A stretch of 46,249 nt of DNA from the NCBI GenBank assembly GCA_017620455.1, contig JAFZQK010000062.1:1-46249 (forward strand), in the 5' to 3' direction. The position numbers were made by a program, and so were the translations under genes. The notes below the pieces were generated by a model. It was not told the DNA's origin. It made no database searches and saw nothing but the letters and a program-made list of their open reading frames with translations. Numbering within the stretch: position 1 is the first letter of the stretch; each line of letters opens with the position of its first letter. Below are positions 1-7,683 of the stretch, piece after piece. This DNA is from Clostridia bacterium (GTDB taxonomy: Bacteria > Bacillota_A > Clostridia > Christensenellales > Aristaeellaceae).

Positions 1-851
1 AGCACCGCGGGTACGTCATCGGGCGAGCCGATATTGCAGAACACCTTGATCCTGCGTCCGTCCAGGGTCTCATTGGGCAGGCCCTTGAGCTTTTCCAGCA
101 GCTCCCGCTGCTTTTTCTGCTCTTCCATCTTCTTGAGCAGGCGGGTCTTGGTCTCCGCGTCGGCGTCCACCACCACGCTGCCGGTGCCGCCGTCGATGAT
201 GACCTCTTTGCCCTCGTATTCCGGTTTGAGCTGGTTGCCCACGCCGATGATGGCGGGGATGCCCATGGTGCGGGCCAGGATGGCGGTGTGGGAGGAGCCG
301 GAGCCGCCCTCGGTGACGAAGCCCAAAATCTTGCTCTTATCCAGCTGCACCGTTTCGCTGGGGGCCAGATCGTCCGCCGCCAGGATCACGGGCACCGGGG
401 AGTCGATGCCTCCCTGGGCCACGCCGGTGAGGGCCGCGATGATGCGGCCGGACACGTCCTTCACGTCCGCCGCCCGGGCTTGGAAATAAGGATCGTCCAT
501 GGCGGCGAACATTTCCGCGAACTGCACCGCGGTATCGGTGACGGCGGCCTCGGCGTTGAGGCGCGCATCCTGGATGGCGGTCTGGATGGCTTCTTCAAAT
601 TCCATGTCCTCCGCCATCATCTGATGGGTCTCAAACAGCAGCGCCGCTTCGTCCCCGGCCTCCGCCCGGGCCTTTTCGGCCAATTCGCCCATCTGGGAAA
701 CAGCCTTTTCCTGGGCGGCCTTGAACCGCGCCCACTCCGCCTCCGCATCCTCCACCTCATAGCGGCGGATGGTGGATTTTGCGCGCTGATAGTAGTACAG
801 CGGGCCGATGGCCACGCCGGTGGATACGCCTTTGCCCTGAATGGAAATCAT
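1..851 (-). CDS. ptsI: PTS enzyme I (phosphoenolpyruvate-protein phosphotransferase), C-terminal part cut by window edge
   Basis: Cytoplasmic first enzyme of the phosphotransferase system; it takes phosphate from PEP and passes it to HPr. The reading frame starts at ATG 851 behind GAGGAGG and runs off the left edge after about 283 codons, roughly half of the usual 570-residue protein. The N-terminus reads ISIQGKGVSTGVAIGPL, typical of the family, and the phospho-histidine motif GSSHTAIL is present with His188 (codon at 288-290), close to His189 of the E. coli enzyme. The PEP-binding C-terminal domain is not in the window. It follows ptsH with a 66-base gap that holds a hairpin. Identification is firm; only the missing half is unknown. 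Confidence 0.95.
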   Translation of the reverse strand, partial: MISIQGKGVSTGVAIGPLYYYQRAKSTIRRYEVEDAEAEWARFKAAQEKAVSQMGELAEKARAEAGDEAALLFETHQMMAEDMEFEEAIQTAIQDARLNAEAAVTDTAVQFAEMFAAMDDPYFQARAADVKDVSGRIIAALTGVAQGGIDSPVPVILAADDLAPSETVQLDKSKILGFVTEGGSGSSHTAILARTMGIPAIIGVGNQLKPEYEGKEVIIDGGTGSVVVDADAETKTRLLKKMEEQKKQRELLEKLKGLPNETLDGRRIKVFCNIGSPDDVPAV

Positions 852-877
852 ATCGTTTCCTCCTCTATGCTGAAAAC

Positions 878-904
878 AAACGGCTGTCCCGCAGGCAGCC
901 GTTT
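878..904 (-). terminator. Hairpin between ptsH and ptsI (possible attenuating terminator)
   Basis: A perfect 9-bp stem (AAACGGCTG with CAGCCGTTT, 9-base loop) lies between the ptsH stop and the ptsI ribosome binding site; on the minus strand it is followed by GTTTTC. It may reduce read-through so that HPr is made in excess over enzyme I, or stabilise the ptsH message. The T-run is short, so it is probably a leaky terminator. Confidence 0.5.
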
Positions 905-917
905 TCGTGTGATCCCG

Positions 918-1175
918 TTACAGATTGGCCTTGAAGAATTCCTCGATGGCGGCGGCGGCAGTATCCTCGTCCGCGCCCTCCACGGTGACCTTCACGGTGT
1001 CGCCCTGCTTGATGCCCATGCCCATCAGGGCCATGAGCTTCAGGGCGTTGACGGCCTTTTCGCCCTTGATCACGGTGACGGTGGAGGCGTACTTCTTGAT
1101 TTCCTTGACCAGCACGCCGGCGGGACGGGCATGGATGCCCACGGGATCGGTGATGGTGTACTCAAAAGACTTCAT
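918..1175 (-). CDS. ptsH: Phosphocarrier protein HPr
   Basis: Small 85-residue phosphocarrier that relays phosphate from enzyme I to the sugar-specific enzyme II. The catalytic motif GIHARPA with His15 is at the standard place and the length is normal. The segment that in Bacillus HPr carries the regulatory Ser46 (NLKSIMGVMSLG) aligns without gaps to NALKLMALMGMG, which puts Lys at position 46. HPr kinase therefore has no serine to phosphorylate here, and catabolite control through HPr-Ser-P/CcpA is unlikely to work with this protein. The start at 1175 has AGGAGG eight bases upstream. It lies between the PTS IIBCA gene and ptsI, all on the same strand. Confidence 0.96.
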   Translation of the reverse strand: MKSFEYTITDPVGIHARPAGVLVKEIKKYASTVTVIKGEKAVNALKLMALMGMGIKQGDTVKVTVEGADEDTAAAAIEEFFKANL

Positions 1176-1262
1176 GGCTTTTCCTCCTATTTCTCTCTTC
1201 CGCTTTCACGGAATAAAATCACATTGAATCAATTTCTGCCGGTTTTCCCGGAAGGGGGCCGG

Positions 1263-1299
1263 GGGGAGCCGCCCGCTTTCCTATAAAGAGCGGCTCCCC
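1263..1299 (-). terminator. Stem-loop between PTS IIBCA gene and ptsH
   Basis: A perfect 10-bp stem (GGGGAGCCGC with GCGGCTCCCC, 17-base loop) lies just after the PTS gene stop. No clear T-run follows on the minus strand, so it may be an mRNA-stabilising or processing hairpin rather than a true terminator. I found no convincing separate promoter for ptsH in the 138-base gap. Confidence 0.4.
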
Positions 1300-1313
1300 G
1301 GGAAGCCCGTCCG

Positions 1314-3569
1314 TTACCGGGCGCCGCACTCCACGTTTTCCATATCCTCGGAATTGGTGAGCAGCACGGCCACGGTATCGCTGTATCCGGCGGCCTTGAT
1401 CTTTTCCCGGTCAAAGAGGATCAGGGGCTGACCGGCCTTCACTTCGTCGCCTTCCTTCACCAGGCAGGTGAAGCCGTCGCCCTTCATATTCACGGTGTCC
1501 ACGCCCACGTGGATCAGCATTTCCATGCCGTTGCACTCGATGCCCACGGCGTGCTGGCTTTCCGCCACGGAGGAAACGGTGCCGTCGAAGGGGGCCACCA
1601 CCTTGTCGTCGCTGGGCTGGATGCCCACGCCGTCCCCCAGGACGCCGGAGGCGAAGGTGTCGTCCGGGATTTCCTCCCGGGGGATCACGGTGCCCTTCAC
1701 GGGCTGCAGCACAGTGCCGGCGGCGCAGCGGATCACGCTGACGGAGGGCACTTCGATTTCGGGCTCTGCCGGCGCGGCGGTCACGGCGCCTTCCGCGGGC
1801 ACGGCCTCGGGCTTCTCTTCCTTCCAGATGAACCAGGTCAGCGCGAAGGCGATGCCGGCGGCGATCAGAAGCTCCACGATGTACATGAAGGTATTGTTCA
1901 CGGCGGGGATGCCGGGGATGCCGGTGACGCCATAGGTGGTGGCGCCGAAGCGCACCGTCTGGCCCGCCGCGTTGGTGCCGGTGAGGAACGTGGCGAACAG
2001 GGAGCCCGCCGCGCCGCCGATCATGCCGCATACGAAGGGCTTCATGAACCGGTAGTTGATACCGAAGATCGCCGGCTCCGTAATGCCCAGGGAGGCGGAC
2101 AGGGACGAGGGCAGCGCCACGGATTTGGTTTTCTGGTTATGCACCTTCAATGCCACCGCAAGGCAGGCGCCGAACTGGGCGAAATTGGCGGCGGAGGCAA
2201 TGGGCATCCAGGTGTTCACGCCGGTCTGGGCGATCATGCCGGCCTCGATCACGTTGTACATGTGATGCAGGCCCATGACCACCGTCAGCGGATAAATCGC
2301 GCCCATGATGGCCGCGCCGATGCCGTAGAACTGGGAGATCAGCCATTGCGCCCCGGCCAGCACCCAGTTTTCCACCACCGCGAAGATGGGGCCGATCACC
2401 AGGAAGGCGGCGAAGGCCGTCACCAGCACCGTCACCAGCGGGGTCACGAACAGGTCGATCATTTCGGGCACGATTTTATGCAGCTTCTTTTCCAGGAAGC
2501 ACATGAACAGCACCGCCAGGATCACGGGGATCACGTGGCCCTGATAACCCATCTGGGAAATGCCCACGTCCCCGAACAAGGACCATTTTGCGATGCCACC
2601 GTCCTGCAATTCGCTGACGGTCATCTTGGTCTTGATGTTCTCCCAGACGGCGCCGCCCAGCGCCACGTCTTCCATGACGTCCTTGCCGTCGGCGTCTGTC
2701 ACATGAATGTATTTCGTCACGCCATCCTCAACGACCTTGTTCAGCTTCGGCGCTTTTCCGGCGGGCAGGCTGTTGATCAGGTTGGGGGCGACGGTTTCGC
2801 CGGTGCCGTAAAGGGCGTCCAGCTGCTGCATGAAGGCTTCTTTGCCGATCACATTGCCGCTGCCGTCCACCCACAGGTGATCGTATTCCGACGGCAGCTC
2901 ATCCAAGGCTTGCTGGACGATGGATGTTGGGATCGGTCTGTTGAATTTCTGCGCCACCTCCTGCACGTTGCCTGCGTTCCAGGCGTTGAGCAGGGCGGGA
3001 TGCACCAGCATCAGGCCGATGACGGCGCCCAGGAATACGTTGCCGCCGAACACCCGGGCGGCGGAAATGGCCACCAGCACGGGCAGCAGGGCGAAGGCAG
3101 TGTTGGCCACAAGATCCAGGAAGGCGTACCAGCCGGTGTTCTGGAAGCCGGGAGCGAACTTCGGGATGGCTTCCACCAGGCCCATCATCAGGCCCGAGGC
3201 CACGATGGCGGGCAGGATGGGCACGAAGATATCGCCGGGGGTTTTCAGGATTTTCTTCCACCAGGGCATTTTCGACGCGGCCGCCGCCTTCACGTCGTCC
3301 TTCGTGGCGGCGGAAGCGCCGGTGACGGAGAGGAATTCGTCGTACACCTTGTTGACGGTGCCGGTGCCGATGATGAGCTGCAATTGGCCGTTGCTTTCAA
3401 ACATGCCTTTGACGCCGTCGATTTCTTCCAGGGCTTTCTTGTTGACCTTTCCGTTGTCCGCGATCACCAGGCGCAGCCGGGTGGCGCAGTGGGCCGCGCT
3501 GATGACGTTGGCGCCGCCGCCGATGTTGGCGGCGATCTGCTCAGCGCATTTCCGGTAGTCCAGAGCCAT
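1314..3569 (-). CDS. PTS transporter, fused enzyme IIBCA, sucrose/beta-glucoside family
   Basis: Membrane transporter that takes up a sugar and phosphorylates it, using phosphate from HPr. The order is IIB (residues 1-85, active Cys28 in AAHCATRLRLV), a linker, IIC (about 105-600, many membrane segments) and a glucose-type IIA (about 610-751, with HAVGIE and MLIHVGVDTV carrying the two histidines). The IIC core SQMGYQGHVIPVI resembles sucrose and trehalose permeases. At 751 residues it is about 100 longer than usual IIBCA proteins; the excess is a hydrophilic insertion at about residues 201-330, rich in charged residues, between HPALLNAW and the SQMGYQG segment. The neighbouring amylosucrase and fructokinase favour sucrose as substrate, but this is inferred from context. 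It has its own promoter (3640-3668). Confidence 0.9.
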   Translation of the reverse strand: MALDYRKCAEQIAANIGGGANVISAAHCATRLRLVIADNGKVNKKALEEIDGVKGMFESNGQLQLIIGTGTVNKVYDEFLSVTGASAATKDDVKAAAASKMPWWKKILKTPGDIFVPILPAIVASGLMMGLVEAIPKFAPGFQNTGWYAFLDLVANTAFALLPVLVAISAARVFGGNVFLGAVIGLMLVHPALLNAWNAGNVQEVAQKFNRPIPTSIVQQALDELPSEYDHLWVDGSGNVIGKEAFMQQLDALYGTGETVAPNLINSLPAGKAPKLNKVVEDGVTKYIHVTDADGKDVMEDVALGGAVWENIKTKMTVSELQDGGIAKWSLFGDVGISQMGYQGHVIPVILAVLFMCFLEKKLHKIVPEMIDLFVTPLVTVLVTAFAAFLVIGPIFAVVENWVLAGAQWLISQFYGIGAAIMGAIYPLTVVMGLHHMYNVIEAGMIAQTGVNTWMPIASAANFAQFGACLAVALKVHNQKTKSVALPSSLSASLGITEPAIFGINYRFMKPFVCGMIGGAAGSLFATFLTGTNAAGQTVRFGATTYGVTGIPGIPAVNNTFMYIVELLIAAGIAFALTWFIWKEEKPEAVPAEGAVTAAPAEPEIEVPSVSVIRCAAGTVLQPVKGTVIPREEIPDDTFASGVLGDGVGIQPSDDKVVAPFDGTVSSVAESQHAVGIECNGMEMLIHVGVDTVNMKGDGFTCLVKEGDEVKAGQPLILFDREKIKAAGYSDTVAVLLTNSEDMENVECGAR

Positions 3570-3639
3570 GCGGTAACCCCCTTTATTTGGTTATTTGTTC
3601 GTATTGGACTGTTTTTTCACAAATCCACCATTCACAGTG

Positions 3640-3668
3640 ATTATATAACAGAATCCGCGATCCGTAAA
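3640..3668 (-). promoter_or_regulatory. Predicted sigma-A promoter of the PTS IIBCA gene
   Basis: On the minus strand, -35 TTTACG (3663-3668) and -10 TATAAT (3640-3645) are separated by 17 bases. The 5' leader to the start codon at 3569 is about 65 bases and contains no obvious terminator, so an antiterminator of the LicT/SacY type is not evident. Confidence 0.65.
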
Positions 3669-3703
3669 CAATTATTTTTTCCCTTTTTCTTCCTGACGCT
3701 TTT

Positions 3704-4939
3704 TCACCGGCGCAGCAGGGCCACGGAAATATCGTTTACGTTGGTGCCGGTGGGCCCGGTCCTGATCAGGCCGCCGGTTTTTTCAAGGGCATGGTAGGCG
3801 TCGTTGTTTCGGAGCATGTCCTCCGCGGTCATCCCGTATTCCTTCAGCTCCCGGCAGGTATCGCCGTCGGCGTAGCCTCCCGCCGCGTCGGTGGGGCCGT
3901 CGGTGCCGTCGCTGCCCACGGAAAACACCGCCGCCCCCGGCATGCCGCTGAGCAGGGGCGCTGCGGCCAGGGCGATTTCCTGATTCCGCCCGCCCAGACC
4001 TTTCCCCGTGACCCGCACCACCGTTTCGCCCCCGGCCAGGAAGGCCAGGCTTTTCCCGTCTTCCGCATGGGTGCGCAGGATAGCGGAAAGAAAGCTGCCC
4101 GCGTCCCGGGCCTGGCAGCAGAGCCGGTCCGTCAGCAGCACGGGCTCGTATCCCAGGTCACGGCAGGCCTCCGCCGCCGCCGCGCACAACGCCTTTACGC
4201 TGCCCGTCACCTGGGCATGCACGTTGGGAAGCGCCTTGGGCGTTTCCTGATTCAGCAGCCGCCGGGCTTCCTCCGTCAGGCGCAGCCCGTGTTTTTCCGC
4301 CACGCGCCGGGCGTCCGCGCAGGTGCTCCCGTCCGGGCAGGCCGGGCCGGAGGCGATCATATCCAGCGGATCCCCCAGCACGTCCGACAGCACCACCGCT
4401 TCCACCCGGGCAGGGGCGCACAGCCGGGCGAACCGCCCGCCCTTGACGGCGCTCAGGCGCTTGCGGACGGTGTTGATCTCCACGATGTCCGCCCCGCTTT
4501 TGAGCAGCTGCTCCGTGATATCCTGCAATTCCCCGCCGGGAATCAGCGGGATTTCAAACAAAGCGCTGCCGCCGCCGGAAAGCAGGAACAGCACGGTATC
4601 CCTTTCCGTCAGGCCGGATACCGTTTCCAGCGCCGCCCGGGTGGCCCGGAAGGAATTCTCATCCGGCACGGGATGGCCCGCCTCATAGCAGGAAAAATTT
4701 GCGATGGAGCCCATGACGTGGCCGTACTTGGTGATCACCGCGCCGCTTTCGATGCGGCTGCCCAGGCAGTCGTACGCCGCCTTCGCCATGCGCCAGGCCG
4801 CTTTTCCGGCGGCCACCAGCACCACCCGGCCCGACAGCGCCGCATTTTCCAATGCCCGGCGCACGGCGGCATCCGGCTGCACGGCGGCGATGGCCGCCCG
4901 GACGATCCTGTCCGCGTCCGCGCGCATCTGACGGTCCAT
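3704..4939 (-). CDS. Glycerate 2-kinase (MOFRL family)
   Basis: Cytoplasmic kinase expected to convert D-glycerate to 2-phosphoglycerate with ATP. Family landmarks are VAAGKAAWRMA near the N-terminus, the glycine/serine nucleotide loop FLLSGGGSALFE, SDVLGDPLDMIASGP, and the C-terminal MOFRL region with AGGETVV, GGRNQEIALA and SVGSDGTDGPTDAAGG. I place the start at ATG 4939, behind GGGAGG; an in-frame upstream ATG at 4984 has no ribosome binding site. The resulting 411 residues fit the family. It follows the HAD gene by 58 bases and is followed by the PTS promoter. Why a glycerate kinase sits in a sucrose cluster is unclear; it may simply feed glycolysis. Confidence 0.92.
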   Translation of the reverse strand: MDRQMRADADRIVRAAIAAVQPDAAVRRALENAALSGRVVLVAAGKAAWRMAKAAYDCLGSRIESGAVITKYGHVMGSIANFSCYEAGHPVPDENSFRATRAALETVSGLTERDTVLFLLSGGGSALFEIPLIPGGELQDITEQLLKSGADIVEINTVRKRLSAVKGGRFARLCAPARVEAVVLSDVLGDPLDMIASGPACPDGSTCADARRVAEKHGLRLTEEARRLLNQETPKALPNVHAQVTGSVKALCAAAAEACRDLGYEPVLLTDRLCCQARDAGSFLSAILRTHAEDGKSLAFLAGGETVVRVTGKGLGGRNQEIALAAAPLLSGMPGAAVFSVGSDGTDGPTDAAGGYADGDTCRELKEYGMTAEDMLRNNDAYHALEKTGGLIRTGPTGTNVNDISVALLRR

Positions 4940-4997
4940 GGCCTTCCCTCCCAAAAAAACGCGCCGCGCCTGCCGACGCGGCACGCCGTGCCTTTTT

Positions 4998-5822
4998 TCA
5001 GATCAGCCCAAGCTTCTCAAAGCCCCAGTACAGCCCGTCGTTCTCCACCGCGGGGCAGATAAGATCGCTGATTTCCTTGAGCTTGGGGCTGCCGTTGTCC
5101 ATGCAGACGGAGCAGCCCGCCGTCTGGATCATTTCCAGATCGTTCATGCTGTCGCCGAAGCCGATGGTGTCCTCCAGGGGAAGGCCGAAGTGCTCCGCCA
5201 CGATGCGGATGCCCCGGCCCTTGTCGAACCGGCGGTTGATGAGCTCGCCGTTTAAGCACTGATAGGCCGCCACGTCCTGCACCACGAAATTGAAATCCTT
5301 TTCCAGCGCCTGCCGGGCGGGCTCCAGCTGGGACGCGGTCTTGCACATGAACACGATCTTGTAGACGGGCCGCCCGTCGTATTCCCGCATGGGCAGGATG
5401 TTGAGCTGCTCCGCCAGGGCCTTGCGCCAGCGCACCAGCTCGCTGTTGCCCTCCCCCGCCTGGGCCAGGAAATCCCCCAGGTCCTCGTCGCCCCAGGTGG
5501 CGTCCTTCGCCTCGATGGTGCGGAACACGCCGTTTTCCCGAAGCAGCCGCATCCCCGTTTCCAGCTGCTCCGCCGTCATGGGGCAGTCGAAAAGCACTTT
5601 TTCCCCGGCGAACACGTAGCCCCCGGCCCCGGCCACCGCGCCGTCGAACCCCAGCGCCAGCACCGGAGAGAGCATGGCGGGATTGCGTCCCGTGCACAGG
5701 AACACCTTATGTCCCCGGGCCTGGGCGCGCTTCACCGCCCGCATGGCGCTCTCCGGCGGCGTGTTGCTCCCCGCGGGGGTCAGTGTGCCGTCGATATCCA
5801 GAAAAATCAGTTTTTTCTTCAT
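4998..5822 (-). CDS. HAD-superfamily phosphatase, Cof/sugar-phosphatase type
   Basis: Cytoplasmic 274-residue haloacid dehalogenase-type hydrolase. Motif I is FLDIDGTLT at residues 6-14 (nucleophile Asp and the +2 Asp), motif II is FLCTG, and motif IV is IGFGDSMNDLEMI near residue 223, so the catalytic set is complete. The large cap between motifs II and III places it in the Cof/YbiV group, which act on sugar phosphates and similar small phosphates. The start at 5822 follows AAGGAG. It lies 12 bases after the amylosucrase gene in the same transcript. Given a PTS that would deliver sucrose phosphate and an enzyme family that uses free sucrose, a sugar-phosphate phosphatase role is plausible, but this is inference. 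Confidence 0.88.
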   Translation of the reverse strand: MKKKLIFLDIDGTLTPAGSNTPPESAMRAVKRAQARGHKVFLCTGRNPAMLSPVLALGFDGAVAGAGGYVFAGEKVLFDCPMTAEQLETGMRLLRENGVFRTIEAKDATWGDEDLGDFLAQAGEGNSELVRWRKALAEQLNILPMREYDGRPVYKIVFMCKTASQLEPARQALEKDFNFVVQDVAAYQCLNGELINRRFDKGRGIRIVAEHFGLPLEDTIGFGDSMNDLEMIQTAGCSVCMDNGSPKLKEISDLICPAVENDGLYWGFEKLGLI

Positions 5823-5834
5823 GGCGCATTCTCC

Positions 5835-7679
5835 TTAAAACGTATGCAGCAGCCAGCGGAAGCCGCCGGCGGGCACGCGCACCGCCCCGGCGTCCGTTTC
5901 CGTCAGGTCCATCAGGTCGGTATAGGTTTCCCGGTCCTTGATCCAGGCGGTTTCCTCCCCGTCGGCGAAATTGAACAGGGCCAGCAGCTTTTCTCCCCGA
6001 TAATAGCGCCCGATGCCCAGCACGTGGTCGCTGCCCGTATCCAGCAGCCAGGTGTCCGCCTCGGTGTCGAAGGCGGGGTGCTCCGCCCGGATCTGCTCCA
6101 TTTTCTGGAGCGCGGAGAAGAGCTTCCCTTCCACCGTGGTCTTTTTCGTGCGCTTTTCCGCCTTTTTCCAGTCCATGTTCCCCCGGTGCAGGTAGCGGCT
6201 GTCCTCCCGTTTCAGGGGATCGCCGTGGTATGCGCCGTCGTTCTCCTGGCCGATCTCGTCGCCGCTGTAAAGGACCGGCACGCCGCTTAAGGTGAACATG
6301 AAGGCGTGCAGCGTTTCGTCCAGCCGGATCGCCCGGGCCATGGCCTGCCTGTCGCCGCTTTCCCGGGCCGCCTCAATGCCGCACAGGGACGCCGTGGTGC
6401 CGCAGAGCCGGGCGTCCCCCAGCCGCGGGTCGTCGTTGTACAGTTCTCCCCGGGCGGGGCTGCCGGGCCATTTGCCCGTCAGGTAATCGTTCAGGTATTT
6501 CTTGTGGGGCACCTCCTGCCAGCCAAAACTGGAAAGGAAGCCGTAATCCAGCCCCCAGCCGATATCGTCGTGGCAGCGCAGGTAATTGAGGAACGTATAA
6601 TCCCGGGGCAGGGAAAACACCTGCGCCATCTGGTGCGCCAGCAGCCGCACGTCCCGGGTGGCCACGGTGTGCCAGACGGTGGCCATGGTGGTGACGTTGT
6701 AAAGCAGATGGCATTCGGGCTTTTCCACCGTGCCGAAATACGGCGCCACCTTGCTGGGCTCCATCACCACCTCGCCCAGCAGCAAGGTGCCGGGGCACAC
6801 GATCTCGCAGGCCATGCGCATCATGCGCACCAGGGTGTGCACCTGGGGCAGGTTCCGGCAGGAGGTGCCCAGGGCCTTCCAGATGTAGGGCACCGCGTCC
6901 AGACGGATCACGTCCACCCCGTGATTGCACAGGAAGAGCATGTTGTCCGTCATGTCGTTGAAAACGGTGGGGTTTGCGTAATTGAGGTCCCACTGGTAGG
7001 GGTAGAAGGTGGTCATCACAGCCTTGCCCGCTTCCTCGCACCAGGTAAAGTTCCCCGGCGCGGTGGTGGGGAACACCTGGGGCACGGTCTGCTCAAAGGC
7101 GTTGGGCAGCGTCCAGTCGTCGTAGAAGAAATACCGGGCCTGATATTCCTTTTCCCCCGCCTTCGCGCGGCGGGCCCATTCGTGATCCTCGCTGGTGTGG
7201 TTCATCACGAAATCCAGGCACAGGGCGATGCCCCGCTCGTGACAGTCGTCCGCCAGAGCCCGAAGGTCCTCCATGGTGCCCAATTCCGGCTGCACCCGGC
7301 GGAAATCGCTGACGGCGTAGCCCCCGTCGCTGCGGCCGGCGGGGCTTTCCAGCAGGGGCATAAGATGCAGGTAGCTGACGCCGCAGTCGGCGATGTAGTC
7401 CAGCTTTTCCCGGACGCCCCGGAGGGTGCCCGCGAAGGCGCTGACGTACATCAGCATGCCCACCAGGTCGTGCCCCTTGTACCAGTCCGGGTATTCCTCC
7501 CGGGCCCGGTCCATCATTTTCAGGGGCTCCGGCCGCTCCTCCCAGGCGCGGTAGAGCATGTCCGTAAAGTAATCGTACGCCCGCATATCGCTGTGATACA
7601 GCTCGCAGTACAGCCATTTGAGCTCGTCTTCATGCCGGCGGAAGCGGGACGCAAATTCGCTTTTCCAATGGTCCTTCAT
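5835..7679 (-). CDS. Amylosucrase-like glucosyltransferase/sucrose hydrolase (GH13 subfamily 4)
   Basis: Alpha-amylase superfamily enzyme of 614 residues, close in length and motif pattern to amylosucrase, which cleaves sucrose and builds alpha-1,4-glucan while releasing fructose. Landmarks are the helical N-terminus, RSDGGYAVSDFR (residues 116-127, including the subsite -1 Asp118), DFVMNHTSEDHEW, nucleophile Asp261 in DVIRLDAVPYIWK, acid/base Glu303 in LLLGEVV, and the transition-state Asp in LRCHDDIGW. The later GDARLCGTTASLCGIE also matches amylosucrases. No signal peptide is seen, so it acts inside the cell. The gene is five bases behind fructokinase, which would use the released fructose. 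Whether it makes polymer, hydrolyses sucrose or accepts sucrose phosphate cannot be told from sequence alone. Confidence 0.87.
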   Translation of the reverse strand: MKDHWKSEFASRFRRHEDELKWLYCELYHSDMRAYDYFTDMLYRAWEERPEPLKMMDRAREEYPDWYKGHDLVGMLMYVSAFAGTLRGVREKLDYIADCGVSYLHLMPLLESPAGRSDGGYAVSDFRRVQPELGTMEDLRALADDCHERGIALCLDFVMNHTSEDHEWARRAKAGEKEYQARYFFYDDWTLPNAFEQTVPQVFPTTAPGNFTWCEEAGKAVMTTFYPYQWDLNYANPTVFNDMTDNMLFLCNHGVDVIRLDAVPYIWKALGTSCRNLPQVHTLVRMMRMACEIVCPGTLLLGEVVMEPSKVAPYFGTVEKPECHLLYNVTTMATVWHTVATRDVRLLAHQMAQVFSLPRDYTFLNYLRCHDDIGWGLDYGFLSSFGWQEVPHKKYLNDYLTGKWPGSPARGELYNDDPRLGDARLCGTTASLCGIEAARESGDRQAMARAIRLDETLHAFMFTLSGVPVLYSGDEIGQENDGAYHGDPLKREDSRYLHRGNMDWKKAEKRTKKTTVEGKLFSALQKMEQIRAEHPAFDTEADTWLLDTGSDHVLGIGRYYRGEKLLALFNFADGEETAWIKDRETYTDLMDLTETDAGAVRVPAGGFRWLLHTF

Positions 7680-7683
7680 CTCG

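Noticed and set aside
1176..1313. CcpA cre site near ptsH
   Set aside because: TGAAAGCGG-like sequence matches only half of the cre consensus, and the HPr lacks Ser46.
1509..3797. Long plus-strand open frame opposite the PTS gene (762 codons)
   Set aside because: It mirrors a clear PTS gene, is full of His/Gly/Asp runs typical of GC-rich antisense frames, has no ribosome binding site and no family motifs.
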